This document shows, piece after piece, positions 22,726 through 33,823 of a stretch of DNA of 64,000 nucleotides. The notes beneath the pieces were generated by a model. The model saw only the letters and a list, made by a program, of their open reading frames with translations, was not told the origin of the DNA and did no database searches. Source of the stretch: Euphorbia lathyris (Eukaryota > Streptophyta > Magnoliopsida > Malpighiales > Euphorbiaceae); assembly GCF_963576675.1 (NCBI RefSeq), contig NC_088912.1, forward strand, positions 99,601,895 to 99,665,894. The letters are read 5' to 3'. Every line of letters starts with the position of its first letter. The first letter of the stretch is position 1. The position numbers and the translations under genes are program-made.

Positions 22726-23313
22726 CGATAATGAAGAAAAACCTCATTTGAATTAACCCTTAACCGAATATAGAAGTTTAGCTACGAATAGCCATGGAAG
22801 AACACATGTTTCTGTTTCAAAAAGAGAGCAAAATGATACTAAAAAATAAAACCTAAAAAGAACCTATTCTAAGAACGTAAATGAGGCTTTTTGTAGAGAA
22901 AAGCCTCTCCTAAAAATTAGCTAACAAAATAATCTTTTTTCCTAATCACAAATCTTTTCTAATCTGTCATATCTCCTAATTTCGTGCATGCTTAGTCATC
23001 CAACTGTCCAGGTTCATTCTTGATAGAATAAAGGAGAGTCCTGGTCAATTCTGGACATCAGCAGATTCGGAGGTCCTTAGTCTTGGGCAAGACTAACTCC
23101 ATTCTCGTTTCAGCTCCTTTAATTCAGCTCCAAATTCCTTTCTGGTCCAAAGTTTCTTCAATTAAGTCCAATTCTGCTCCTTTTAATCATTTGAGTCCTG
23201 TGGAGGCAAATCAAACCAAAACAAGCAATAATACCCAAAATAACACCAAATTAATTAAATAACCTAGCACTAAAGTGGACATTTGAACGTTGAATTGGAC
23301 ACTTATCAATGTG

Positions 23314-25145
23314 TCTAGGGACATTCTTCAAAAATTATAAGTTTCATATGGAAAGAAATGGTGTATGTCTCATGTGTATCCTATGCCATGGATTTCATGC
23401 ATATTGATTATATCATATGACATGAAGACATAATGGTGTCCTCAAATCTTATGAATATATTGCATATATAATAATATTTTGTCATATGTCTATGATTAGT
23501 ATTTTGTAAATATATAAGGTAAGGCCACGTTGATATTGCATGCTTTATCATTTGTGCAGGAGCTATTCATCTTGTATGTGTTGCAAAGTGTGGGTGGTGG
23601 ACAAGTGTAATGGAGGTATCCACATATCAATATTCAATTAATACAAAGATATTATAAAAATTGACTTGGAGGAAAGGATCATACATAACCTGTATTATAA
23701 AGAGAGTGTGTTGATTAGGTGAGGCTTCAACATAGAGAAAAGGTCCTCGGCTTCACAAGTGACTCAGGCTTCAATTTGAACAGGAGCTGCTCGACGTATC
23801 TTCTCGACATATCTACTCGACGTTCGACTTTGATGGCAAACCTCCAATCTTCAAGATGAAGGTTACTCACTTCGAAAAAGGAGTCCGAAAGAGGCTTCGG
23901 ACTTCAAAGTTTCATCGAACTATGACCTCGAGGTATTGCTAACGAGCTTCTGGGTTCAATTTTATCCCCAACTGTAGGCTTCTCATCTGGATGTTAATGG
24001 AAATTCCTTGCAGTTGCAAGGATCTTCGATTTGGGAAAGAAGAAGAGCCTTCTGACTTCGAGCAAGTTGACCGGGGGCCTCGACTTTTGATTTCAGTCGG
24101 TGCCCTGAGATGAGCTGTCTGAATTGATCGGAGGATGCCATGGGTTCTCGAAGCTAGACGACATGAAGAACATGAAGTGAGAGGAGAGCTTCGAACTTTG
24201 GACGAGGCGTATCGTCGTCTTCCGGTGAGTTGAACGGGGAGCACCTTGTGACCTCGAAGTGGAAGGAGTCTTCGATTTAGGATGGAATGAGAGTCTTCCA
24301 ATTTTTGGAGTCCGATTGCATTTGAAACCTCGAGGAGGTGAGCTTCGATTTTGGGAGGAGGCTTTTGAGCGAGCCGAACGGAGAGCCGCTGGAGAGACAT
24401 TTCCGGTAGGGAGTCTCCGATTTGAACAGAGCTGCAACTTTCGGGAAAAGAGCTTCGACCTTGGGAGGTGGTCGGGGGCCTTGTGATGAGCTACGATTTC
24501 AGGATACTGCGACCAAGAAATCTATGCATTCAAGCTTGTTCCTAGCATATACTTTCCTTTGACGAGGATATTCAGATTTAGTCAACATTGATTTTCGACC
24601 AAGATGTCTGCTCCTTAGCCTCGATATCTGCGATCCTTGGATGTGTATATGACCTTTGTTGAGAAAGGTGTCATCATGTATGCGGAGATCTAGTGGTCGC
24701 TCGATTATTATCGTTGGATTTTGTTGAGAAGTTTCAAGGTCTTCATCTCATTCTTCGAATTCGATTTGAATCAAGCTTCCATGGATCGAAACGATGCAGA
24801 CCAAATTCGAAATAACGCTTCCATGGATCGATGCCGAACCGGTGAGTCACTTCGATACCGAAGGTCTAATCGCAAGAAATCTATTTTTCTGAACTGCAAC
24901 CTACTAGTAAGTGATGATCACTGCACTTCCTCTCCAAATTAGATTTTCGACCTTGAAGCCACGATATATGCCTTATGAAAAGATATTTCATGAAAGCTCT
25001 TCCACTTTTTAAACTCTTCTCCTCTCAAAATTTTCAAGTCCATACACGAAGATTTGATGAAATCTAAAGATCGTTTGTGATCCATGATTAACCGACAGGA
25101 TAGATTGACAAGATAGATTGAAAGACTGAACATCTGAATCGTGTG
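23314..25145. other. Degenerate retroelement-like sequence, no gene
   Basis: The first 400 bases are AT-rich and unrecognised. From about 23740 to 24490 the sequence is richer in GC and built of loose repeats of GCTTCGA..CTT, CCTCGA and GGGGGCC phrases, resembling decayed leader or 3' tandem-repeat sequence. Minus-strand frames here (24437-23939) are Ser/Arg-rich with no domain. I see no host gene. Confidence 0.5.
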
Positions 25146-25450
25146 TTACTCCACCTTCACCGCACCAAATAATGAGGACCTTGGATCTTCATAGTCGTCC
25201 GGGTATATAAAGCGAGGTTGATACCGCTCCGGTCACCCGACCTGCGTCGGGGGAGCCCCCGGTGTACACTCCGATGCTTAAGTTAGTAGGAGTATATAAG
25301 TAGAGAGATAAAGTAGTGTCTAGAGAGAAGAAGAGAGGTATATCTTCCCTTTATAGGGGTATTTATAGTGAACATGATGGGCTTAGAGGACCTTGCTTGT
25401 CTTGGACTTGATTGGCTTCGACCTAGTGGGCCGTATTCATATTCCGGATC
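25146..25450 (-). repeat. Probable LTR R/U5 with degenerate PBS
   Basis: On the minus strand: a TATA-like CACTATAAATACCCC near 25361-25375, a pyrimidine-rich start region (CTCTCTTCTTCTCTCTAGAC), ACTAACTTAAGCATCGGAGTG and a GC-rich GTACACCGGGGGCTCCCCCG. The phrase 'CTTAAGCATCGGAGTG' is a recurring part of plant gypsy LTRs before the PBS. It is followed by TATTTGGTGCGGTGAAGGTGG, which could be a worn primer-binding site. The outer LTR end is not identifiable. Confidence 0.45.
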
Positions 25451-25540
25451 ACCATCTAAAAATTAAATATGTAAAAAATCTTAATTAGGAATAAATATAA
25501 TATGTAAATCAACTATACTGGATCTATTAATTTATAAAAG

Positions 25541-25700
25541 ATAGGTAAAGGCTATGCTTACTTTGTTTTTTTACAAAGTAAGCATTACTTTGTGTGTTTT
25601 CACTATTGGATTAATTTTATACTCCATCATCTAATGGAGATGAAAACACACCAAGTAATAGTACTTTGTCAAAAACAAAGTAACCATAGAAAGTACCTAT
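25541..25700. mobile_element. Palindromic MITE-like element
   Basis: A 160-bp inverted repeat has outer ends ATAGGTA/TACCTAT. Its inner arms are CTATGCTTACTTTG... and ...CAAAGTAACCATAG, then TTACTTTGTGTGTTTTC against GAAAACACACCAAGTAA. Only about 30 bases in the middle are unpaired. A target duplication is not certain, so the family is not assigned. Confidence 0.65.
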
Positions 25701-25758
25701 AAAGATAATATTTAATTGAAATTAATTATTTCATTGTGATTAAATATATGTATGGATA

Positions 25759-25814
25759 TTAAGTATCAATATTATAAAGATAATATTTATTTGAAAATAA
25801 TTGTTTCAGATGTG

Positions 25815-25863
<49 letters not shown>

Positions 25864-25920
25864 TCATATATGAAATATTTACTTTCAAATAAATATTATC
25901 TTTATAAAATTGATATTTAA
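25759..25920. repeat. Inverted repeat with (TA)n centre
   Basis: Arms TTAAGTATCAATATTATAAA... and ...TTTATAAAATTGATATTTAA pair over about 55 bases. A pure (TA) run at about 25817-25859 is the loop. It could be a second palindromic insertion or a (TA)-expanded hairpin. Confidence 0.65.
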
Positions 25921-27528
25921 AATCTATATATATATATTAGTTCTTATAAAAAAAAAATAATTATTTTCTTATTTCATTAGTTATTTTTCTGAGAAATTAA
26001 TTAGTAATCCTTAATAGTAACATTTATTTAGGAATAAGTATTAATATGTAATTTAGTATTTATGGAAGTAAATAATTATTTATCTAATTAAATAACTTTT
26101 CCTAGTTTGATTAGGATTGTAATTAAGGAACAAAAAATTAATGTTTATCTCCCTCTCTCTATAATAGATATTTTATCCTTCGTCCATTATATGTTTATTG
26201 AATTATTTTCGAGCTTTATACCCGTGCTATGCACAGACATGTAATTTTTTTTATAAAAATTTATCAATATTTAAAGACTATTAGATATATAACTGGAATG
26301 TATATTAGTAAACTATTTTTTAAATTAAATTAAATATAATTGAATTTAATAAAATAATTACTCAATATTATTAAATTTATAAATAATTAAATAAGATAGA
26401 TAATTCTTATATCAATTTTCACTTTTCTTAAACACTAATTTCTTGGGTTAAAGTGTAAAAATCAGAAACAATTTTTCTCCTAATTTTTAAAATGGTGTAA
26501 TTTTACACTGACGTTGAAAGTCAAGAGCAATTTTACCCCTAATATTGATAAATTGGGTCAATTTGAGAAATAATTCATCAAACCGTCTTCTCGGTCAAGA
26601 TTATTTTTTTAATTCATTTCTATCACTCATAATTTTATTAAAAACTCAATTCACATTCAATTATTTAATGTTTTAATAAAATAGAAACTCTTAAATCTTA
26701 TATAGGTATCTCAAATTTAAAATATAAGATAAACAATACCAACTAATCCTTAAATGATATGGAATGAAATTTACTAATTAATCTTAAAATAATGTGAATT
26801 TTAAATTTAAATAGCAAATAATTAGGAATTTGAAATTTGAAGGGAACACATTCAATTAATCTCCAAGGCAATGCTAGCAGCGTAAGTCAAATTGGCAAGC
26901 ACTTTGCTTATGTACCTATAAATATGTACATGTTATTTTTCCAAGTTTTGGAGAGAGGTGTTTGATTCAGGGAGAAGAGGAAAAAATAAAAAAAAGATTA
27001 TTAGGTGTTAAAGCATCACATATATTAAAAACAAAATATAAGTTTTTTTTATTGTAAAGAAAAAATCTAACCATGGAAAATGAAAAGAATATGACCACCA
27101 CTGTATTATATACTTAGAGTCATTTATTTCTTTCCAGATATATGATGGGATTTGTCCAAAAAAATATTGCACTTCCTCAGCACTCTAGCAGTGACAATCT
27201 TGTGTATAAACTTGAATTCAATCATATGAATTTAATTGAATTCAATCATATGATAACAGTTCCACCATGAAACCAATTATAAGAAAACCTCCAATCAACA
27301 CTTCAAACGTTCATAATTAGTACTTCATACAGCAAATTATCATATTTGTAACCTAAAAGAAGAATATACATTTCCCACTAGTTTATTCTTTCACTCCAAA
27401 TTGTAGTTGAATGCACACAACAGCTCTAAGTTACTTACAAACAGCTAACTTTCTTGATGATCATAATATATGGACATTTCATTATGTATTTATATCAAAT
27501 CGCTGGACCTCATAGAAAGTGCATCCAA

Positions 27529-27620
27529 ACATGCTGTGACAAAAACTTTAACCCCTCGATGTTTAGCTATCTGGAAACATACCAAACCCACTTGAACACC
27601 AATGAACTTGGAATTTCAAT
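27529..27620 (-). pseudogene. Fragment of a PIG3-like quinone oxidoreductase
   Basis: Two minus-strand frames together read like the cofactor-binding loop of plant zinc-type quinone oxidoreductases (medium-chain dehydrogenase superfamily). One frame gives FQVHWCSSGFGMF (family FLVHGGSSGIGTF), and one base over it continues QIAKHRGVKVFVTAC (family QIAKxxGVKVFVTAG). A frameshift joins them, one Gly pair of the loop is lost, and a stop follows after 10 more codons. The rest of the gene was not found nearby. It is a decayed captured fragment or an old pseudogene. Confidence 0.6.
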
Positions 27621-28255
27621 TGGGGATTAGTTGAAGCAATTCACTGTGAAATGAATACTCAATTCTAGCAACATCTGCTTCACAGCTTCTGTTGGTACTT
27701 CGGTTAATCTTGACTTCATCAATCAATTACCAACAACTTAAATCATGTCCAAGGATCCACTTGAACCCAACCCAAATTGCAAACTAACCAAGTTTTTTAT
27801 ACTGAGAACCAATCTTTTTATCATTATGAATGAAGAATACGAAACTATAAAGACATAATTAACCACAAAAACACATTTAACAGCAACACTAATTTGGCAT
27901 ATATCAGCATTCCAACACATCAATAAAATTCTATTTAAAATAAATACTCCAAAATTTGTAGGCCTTAAACAAATAAAATGAATCCAAAATTGAAACCGAA
28001 AACATTTATGAAAACACAAAACAACAAACCTTTACTGGTAATCTAGAGAAAAAAGATGTAACTGTACATAACTCCTCTTAAAAAAAAAAGACATTAACAA
28101 CAAAAATCTATCTGATGTACAAAAGACAAAACATGATTGATATAATTCAAGGAAAATAGTGTATAATTCAAGGAAAATAGTGTAGAAACATACCTGAAAA
28201 GAACATGGGTGAATACACGGAAGAAAACTTGGGTTTTGGTTGTATTCACCACATC

Positions 28256-28887
28256 CTATATCCACCGAACCACAGTTTCGGTGGACCTCTTGTATGCTTC
28301 TTCAACACGCATCTTGAATTTCACCTCTGTCTCTTCTTGAAAGTAAGTATACCTCTGAGAAATTAATTAAGATGCTATAGTTAGTGAAATCTGAGAGAAA
28401 TCAAAATTGGAATATTTACATAACTAAGAGTATGAAGTTAATTGAGAAGATATAGTTAGTGAAATATAAGAGAAATCAAAATTAGGCAGCAAGTATATAT
28501 CTGTCGGACCTGATTTCAGAAATAAAAAATCAAAATCAATGCGAAATATAGAAAACAAAAAGGAAAAAGAAACTGAAGAAAGAAACCTGATCATAGACCA
28601 CTGTGTTCTTCAAATCTGTAACATCCTAACAAAATATAAGAATAGGATTAGAATTTGAATTAAGGAAGCAAAATTTGAGAAATGTCGAGAGTTGCAGGTG
28701 TAAGACATGGATACAAACAGAGTGAAGCAAGGAGAAAAATAAGATTTATAAATAGAGGGAAACCTTGGTTTGATTGCATATCTGGATGAGAAGTTGAGAG
28801 AGATGGATTAATAGGGATAAGAAGTTGAGTGATGATTGAGATTGAAGAAGTGGGAGAGAAGAAATCGGTGAGCGAAGTTTGAACCAA
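28256..28887 (-). CDS. Predicted 83-residue protein, three exons, unknown function
   Basis: On the minus strand, exon 1 is 28887-28764 (41 codons plus one base, MVQTSLTDFFSPTSS...), donor CAAG|GTTTCC. Exon 2 is 28615-28587 (acceptor TTACAG|AT, reading DLKNTVVYDQ), donor ATCAG|GTTTCT. Exon 3 is 28354-28256 (acceptor TTTCTCAG|AG), reading RYTYFQEETEVKFKMRV and EEAYKRSTETVVRWI, then TAG. Phases 1 and 0 fit exactly. Exon 3 is rich in charged residues and looks like real coding sequence, unlike its AT-rich surroundings. A further donor TTTTCAG|GTATGT follows the stop at about 28193, suggesting a spliced 3' UTR. I do not recognise the family. The gene lies in the Helitron candidate and may be a captured fragment. 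Confidence 0.42.
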
Positions 28888-29220
28888 GAAATATAAAACT
28901 GTTCAAAACTGAACTGTGTTAAAAGAACCTCAAATGTGAGAATGTGAGAGTTTAGATAATTGACACGTCAGCAGAGAAGGTCTTAAAACATGACACATCA
29001 GCAATTCTTTCTACAGATTTAGTATATATATAAATAAATAGATAAATGCTTTTTTAGATAAAATTAAAGAGTTAGTTTTATCCAAAACCTAAATAAATAA
29101 TTACAATAAATATTTATAGCTATTTACAGTAAGAACATAATTGATCACACACGAAGAATTAAGAATGAAGGATGAAACGTTAAAATTAGGAATTGGTTCC
29201 AATAATCTTTATAGGGGCCG

Positions 29221-29433
29221 AAAATATACGTATGTACTTTTTATTAAATATGTAAATAGTATTAATTTAAAAATAAATATTGTTCTTTAAAAAATATTAT
29301 ATAAAAAAGATTCATTATATGGGATATATTAATTTCATAAATATCATATTTGCCTAATTAAAAGGGAAATAAATTATATTGGATATATTAATTTTATAAA
29401 AAATAATATACATATATTTATAAAAAAATTACT

Positions 29434-29478
<45 letters not shown>

Positions 29479-30915
29479 ATTAGTATTTCCTAATAATAAT
29501 ATTTATTTAGAAAATAATTATTTGCCTAATTAAATAACTTTTCCTAGTTAGATTAGGATTACAAATAAGGAAAGAAAATACTATAAATACACTAACCTCT
29601 AAGAGAATTCAATCAAGACTTTTATTATAAAGAGAAAGTTTTATTTTTGTTAACACACAAAGTAAAAGAGAGACTACCTCGCTTCGTTCTTGTTGGTGTG
29701 AAAAGATTGGCACTATAAATATTATAGTGCTACTCAAGAAACGAAAAAGGATTATTTTATAAAAACTTCCATTTAATAATTTCAACTTATTTTATAAAAA
29801 CTTCCATTTAATAATTTCAACTTGGGCAATTCGTTTGTTCGTTGTGTATCTTCATGTGTTTCAATTTAATTGTTATTTTTTTTGCCTCTATGATTTGTTT
29901 GGTTACTAGAAAAATCTTTGGAAAATCTAGAGAGATTTCAGTTTAAATGGGGAAACTAAGAATTAACTTGTAATTCTTGTTCTTGAATTTTTGGTTATAA
30001 TTAGTACATAAAAACCTAAAACCTTTATGAAATTAGTTTATTCAAAGTATATTGATTCTCTTTTAGCGGTTCGCTAGTGCTTCGAAGCAAATGCTTAATT
30101 TGTTAGTATAATTCTCATGAACCATACTATAAGGAATGTCTAATAATTTCAATTTTCAATCTTTTTTTTTTTTGCTGATTTCTTTATCTATATATTTGTT
30201 TAGTTGCAACTCTTTATTAATGTCTTTTTTTTTTCTTTCATATTTTTATTTGAACTTATTTCAATTGATATATAGGATTACCATTTTATGGTTTATTTGT
30301 ATTGTAAAATATGATTATAAGAAAGTTGACTAATATTCTAATTAAGAAAAGGACAAATATTTGGAGTGTTCTTATTTATGGTTTTGTTGATTCTAGTAGC
30401 GACTACAAACCGTGTTCTATTTATTGGGCGACCCTTTTCGAGCCCTTATAGAATCAATCTCCTTTAGAAGATTTATGTCAAAATCTTTAGCTTGGAAAAA
30501 ATAGTCAACTTTCTCTTACAATCGCTACTTGGAAAAAGTTGACCAAATTTTTATGCTTAGTTCTATTGCTCAAAAGAAAGCTTTCTTTGAAGCTTACTAC
30601 AAGAAGAGAGATACCACGACTCTTCTTGTAGTGAACTTTAAAAAAGGATTTCTTCTGAGCAACAAAACAAGGTATAAATTTTTTGTCAACTTCTTCTAAG
30701 TAGCGATTGTGAGAGAAAGTTGATCACTTTTCCCAAGCTAAAGATTCTGACATAAATCCTCCAAAGGAGATTGATTCCGTAAGGGCTCGAAAAAGTTCAC
30801 CCTGTAAATAGAACATGTTTTGTAGCCGATTTAATTCGCTACTAGAATCAATAAAACTATGAAGAAAAAAACTCCAAATATTTGTGCTTTTTTTATTAGA
30901 AGATTAATCACTAAC
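29221..30915 (+). repeat. Unclassified repeat unit, copy 1 (with hairpin)
   Basis: It starts AAAATATACGTATGTAC. Then come AT-rich sequence, (TA)n, a TATA-like ACTATAAATACACTAACC (29579), a leader-like block (AGAGAGACTACCTCGCTTCG, CTTGTTGGTGTGAAAAGATT) and CTTGGGCAATTCGTTTGTTC. A spacer containing GTGCTTCGAAGC follows, then the long hairpin at 30325-30915. The same order occurs at 31365-33823 and begins again at 34076. No protein-coding frame was found. The promoter-like part suggests a transcribed non-coding or non-autonomous element. Confidence 0.7.
30325..30915. repeat. Long hairpin (about 590 bp), copy 1
   Basis: The left arm (from GTTGACTAATATTCTAATTA) and right arm (to ATTAGAAGATTAATCACTAAC) are near-perfect complements over about 270 bases each. 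The centre is CTACAAGAAGAG...CTCTTCTTGTAG near 30597-30631. Matching landmarks are GATTCTAGTAGCGA / TCGCTACTAGAATC and AGATTTATGTCA / TGACATAAATC. The RNA would form a long double-stranded stem. Confidence 0.88.
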
Positions 30916-31364
30916 CTATTGTTATACGGGTTAAATGCACCATTAGTCACTCAACTTACATGGTTGCTTTAAAATGGTCATTGAATTTCAATTTGTCTCA
31001 ATAAAATTAATGAACTTTAAACTTTGTCTCAATTAGGTCACTTCGGTTATATGCACGAAGAGAATAAATAATTTTTATATTGATTGAACATGAATTGTTT
31101 TGCTTCATTCATTCTTAAATTTTTCCATTTGAACACTATTTAAAGTGGGCTGTTAAATACCGATCCCAAATTCCTTATCACCGCCTCCATTTGGACTTTT
31201 TTTTGTCTTTCTCATAATTTTAATCAAAAACTGAAAATTCTCTCTCCAAAATCATAAACCCGAACAACAATGATTGAAATTATGAAAATGATTGAAATTA
31301 GGAAAATAATTGATGTGCGATAACCCGAACCCCGGAAATGGATGATTACGAGTCGGAAACATTA
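30916..31364. other. Spacer between repeat copies 1 and 2
   Basis: It begins with a phrase shared with the end of copy 2 (CACTCAACTTACATG, AAAATGGTCATTGAA, TTGTCTCAATTAGGTCACT), then becomes unrelated AT-rich sequence. No gene is seen. Confidence 0.55.
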
Positions 31365-32064
31365 AAATTATAAAAAGAAAAATAAATTACTAATAATATA
31401 TAGAATTATTATTTCCTAATAATAATATTTATTTAGGAAATAATTATTTGCCTAATAAAATAATTCTTTCTAGTTAGATTAGGATTACAAATAAGGGGAG
31501 AAAATACTATAAATATACTAACCTTTAAGAGAATTCAGTCCATACTTTTATTATAGAGAGAAAGTTTTATTTTTGTTAATACGCAAAGTAAAAGAGAGAC
31601 TACCTCGCTTCGTTCTTGTTGGTGTGAAAAGATTTGCACTATAAATAATTTAAGAGATGATTTCCTCATCCATCTAATGCTACTCGGGAAACAAAAGAGG
31701 GTTGTTTTATAAAAACTTCCATTTAAAATTTCAGCTTGGGCAATTCATTTGTTCTTTGTGTATCTTCATGTGTTTCAATTTAATTGTTATTGTTTTGCCT
31801 CTATGATTTGTTTGGTTACTTAAAAAAAAACTTGGAAAATCTAGAGAGATTTCTGTTTAAATGGGGAAACTAAGAATTAACTTGTAATTCTTGTTCTTGA
31901 ATTTTTGGTTATGATTAGTACATAGAAACTCAAAACTTTTATGAAATTAGTTTATTCAAAGCAGTTTATCATTCTTTTTCAGTGGTTCGCCAACCTTTTA
32001 TAAGGGCTAATAAAATCATTTTTTTTTTGCTTTTTGACTCCATATTGTAGGGTGGATCTAGACA

Positions 32065-32814
32065 TAGGGATGTAAACGGGGCGAGATGGGGTGGGGATTT
32101 GGTTTCCCATCGCCTAAACCGGGATTACCCGTCCCCGTCCCTGCCAGCTAAACGGAGATAAAAACTGTCCTCGCCCCATGGGGAAATCGCGGGTATGGGG
32201 AATCCCCGTTTACCCATGAACATTTCTGCAAAACAACTGAATCGAGACAAACTTATAAAGAAATTTAGGGATGTCAAATGGGTGTGCTACAGTTAAAAGT
32301 GTAAATAGCATATTTATCACAACACACAATTAGCTTAATCATAGGGATTAGCATATCATAGGCATTCATTAGCTTTTTCCTCTCTCATTCAATAAATCAA
32401 ACAGAACTCTAGTGCACTGCTTCTGACTTCAATCTTATATCTGATGTTAAATTACTAAAAGGCTAGAAAAGATCCTAAAAGGCAGTTTAAATTATCATAA
32501 GACTAGAAAAGATTAGTCAAAGTTTTAGTTCTGAAAAACTAAGCTAATTGACAAACTAGTTGGTAGAACAAATATGGAAATTTATAAGCTTTTTTTTAGT
32601 AACAGGGCTTCTAATCATCTGGGGCAGGGATTAATCGGGGATTACCCGTCGGGGCTTTATCGGTACGGGTACGGGGATCCCCACGGGGTGGGGATACTAT
32701 TTCCCAGCCTCGCCCCGTACCCGACTACGGGAACCATATTGGTCCCCGTCCCCGCAAAAAAACGGGGCAGGACCCCGACGAGTACGGGTATTCCCCGCCC
32801 CAGTTGCATCCCTA
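32065..32814. mobile_element. hAT-type MITE
   Basis: Termini are TAGGGATGTAAACGGGGCG and CCCCAGTTGCATCCCTA, typical of a widespread plant hAT-type non-autonomous family with GC-rich ends. Flanking 8-mers TCTAGACA (32057-32064) and TCTAGGCG (32815-32822) form an 8-bp duplication with two mismatches. The interior (32220-32590) is AT-rich with no transposase; an internal TTTAGGGATGTCAAATGGG at about 32266 may be a second, nested start. Confidence 0.8.
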
Positions 32815-32960
32815 TCTAGGCGTAAAGACAAAACTTAATGATTAAGCTTTGGATGGGAGCCCCTTTCTTCTCAGTCTCTGTGTAGAACTGGTGCTTCGAA
32901 GCTAATGCTTAATTTGTTAGTATAATTCTTATGAACCATCCTATAGGAAATTTCTAATAA

Positions 32961-32996
32961 AGGGCGGTCCGGTCGCACTACGCGTCCCCGCTGAGC
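32961..32996 (-). mobile_element. Au-like SINE 3'-end stub
   Basis: A 36-bp GC-rich stretch reads on the minus strand GCTCAGCGGGGACGCGTAGT and then GCGACCGGACCGCCCT, matching my recollection of the 3' end of plant Au SINEs. It is flanked by a perfect 16-bp duplication AGGAAATTTCTAATAA (32945-32960 and 32997-33012). It would be a severely 5'-truncated retrotransposition event. Confidence 0.72.
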
Positions 32997-33216
32997 AGGA
33001 AATTTCTAATAATTTAAATTTTTTTTGGGCCCTAATAATTTAAATTTTTAGCCCATCTTTTTTTGCTTATTTATTTATTTATCTATGTATTTGTTTAGTT
33101 GCAACTCTTTATTAGTGTTTTTTTTCTTTTATATTTTTATTTGAACTTATTTCAATTTATATTTAAGTTGACCATTTTATGGTTTATTTGAATGGGTAAA
33201 GTTTGATTATAAGAAA

Positions 33217-33823
33217 GTTGACTAATATTTTAATTAAGAAAAGCACAGATATTTAGAGTGTTTTTAATAATGGTTTTGTTGATTCTAGTAGCGATTTAAG
33301 GTGACTACAAATCGTGTTCTATATATTGGGTGACCCTTTTCGAGTTCTTATGGAATCAATCTCCTTTAGAAGATTTATGTCAGAATCTTTAGTTTGGGAA
33401 AAGTAGTCAACTTTCTCTTACCATCGCTACTTGGAAAAAGTTAACCAAATTTTTATGCCTAGTTTTATTGCTCAAAAGAAATCTTTCTTTGAAGCTTACT
33501 ACAAGAAGAGAGATGACATGACTCTTTTTGTAGTGAACTTCAAAAAAGGATTTCTTCTGAGCAACAGAACTAGGTGCAATTTTTTTGTGAACTTCTTCTA
33601 AGTAGCGATTGTGGGAGAAAGTTTACCACTTTTCCTAATCTAAAGATTTTGACATAAATCTTCCAAAGGAGATTGATTCCGTAAGGGCTCGAATAGGGTC
33701 ACCCTGAAAAAAAGCTTACTACATGTTTTGTAGCCGATTTAAATCGCTACTAAAATCAATAAAACTATGAAAAAAAGCTTCAAATATTTGTGCTTTTTTT
33801 TTATTAGAAGATTAATCACTAAC
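33217..33823. repeat. Long hairpin (about 607 bp), copy 2
   Basis: This is the same inverted repeat as 30325-30915, with arms of about 270-280 bases and centre CTACAAGAAGAG...CTCTTTTTGTAG near 33500-33532. It differs from copy 1 by scattered substitutions and small indels, yet arm pairing is largely kept (TAGTAGCGATTTAAG / AAATCGCTACTA). Confidence 0.86.

Larger units (their letters stand above)
14892..23308 (-). mobile_element. Complete Athila-type element A3, pol internally deleted
   Basis: Two direct LTRs (14892-16290 and 20982-23308) are flanked by a perfect 5-bp target duplication ATGTG (14887-14891 and 23309-23313). On the minus strand the order is 5' LTR, PBS, gag, protease, a protease-integrase junction, spacer, PPT, 3' LTR. 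RT, RNase H and the integrase catalytic core are absent. The 5' LTR is longer because a copia fragment replaces about 22 bp. Outside that replacement the LTRs differ at only a few positions, so insertion was fairly recent. Movement would have needed enzymes from another Athila element. Confidence 0.9.
20982..23308 (-). repeat. 5' LTR of A3, with copia fragment inside
   Basis: This is the same LTR as 14892-16290. It matches to about 21774, then diverges into a 951-bp copia-derived segment, and matches again from 22726 to the end at 23308. Relative to the intact LTR, about 22 bases (15685-15706) are missing at the replacement point. Confidence 0.9.
25451..26209. repeat. AT-rich diverged relative of the 29-kb repeat unit
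   Basis: Phrases such as TAAATAACTTTTCCTAGTTTGA, here in parts of at most 20 bases (AATAACTTTTCCTAG, GATTAGGATTG), match the promoter-proximal part of the repeats at 29510, 31450 and 39720. Two palindromic insertions interrupt it (25541-25700 and 25759-25920). No gene is visible. Confidence 0.5.
26210..29042 (-). mobile_element. Candidate non-autonomous Helitron carrying gene fragments
   Basis: On the minus strand the proposed 5' end is TCTATTTATTTATATATATA at 29042, followed by GCTGATGTGTCA, a common phrase near plant Helitron starts. The proposed 3' end has the typical hairpin GTGCATAGCACGGG (26222-26234) and then TATAAAGCTCG, with CTCG where CTRR is expected. Host A before TC is seen; host T after the end is not. 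Inside, in the same orientation, lie a spliced reading frame (28887-28256) and a fragment of a quinone-oxidoreductase-like gene (27620-27529). Gene capture fits Helitrons, but the imperfect 3' terminus keeps this tentative. Confidence 0.42.

Noticed and set aside
23939..24437. Minus-strand ORFs of 114-153 codons as a host gene
   Set aside because: Ser/Arg-rich translation over loose repeats, no domain, no splice structure, overlapping in two frames.
30136..30333. 65-residue hydrophobic ORF in repeat copy 1
   Set aside because: It is T-rich sequence translated as Phe/Leu/Ile, and the frame is not conserved in copy 2 near 33060-33200.
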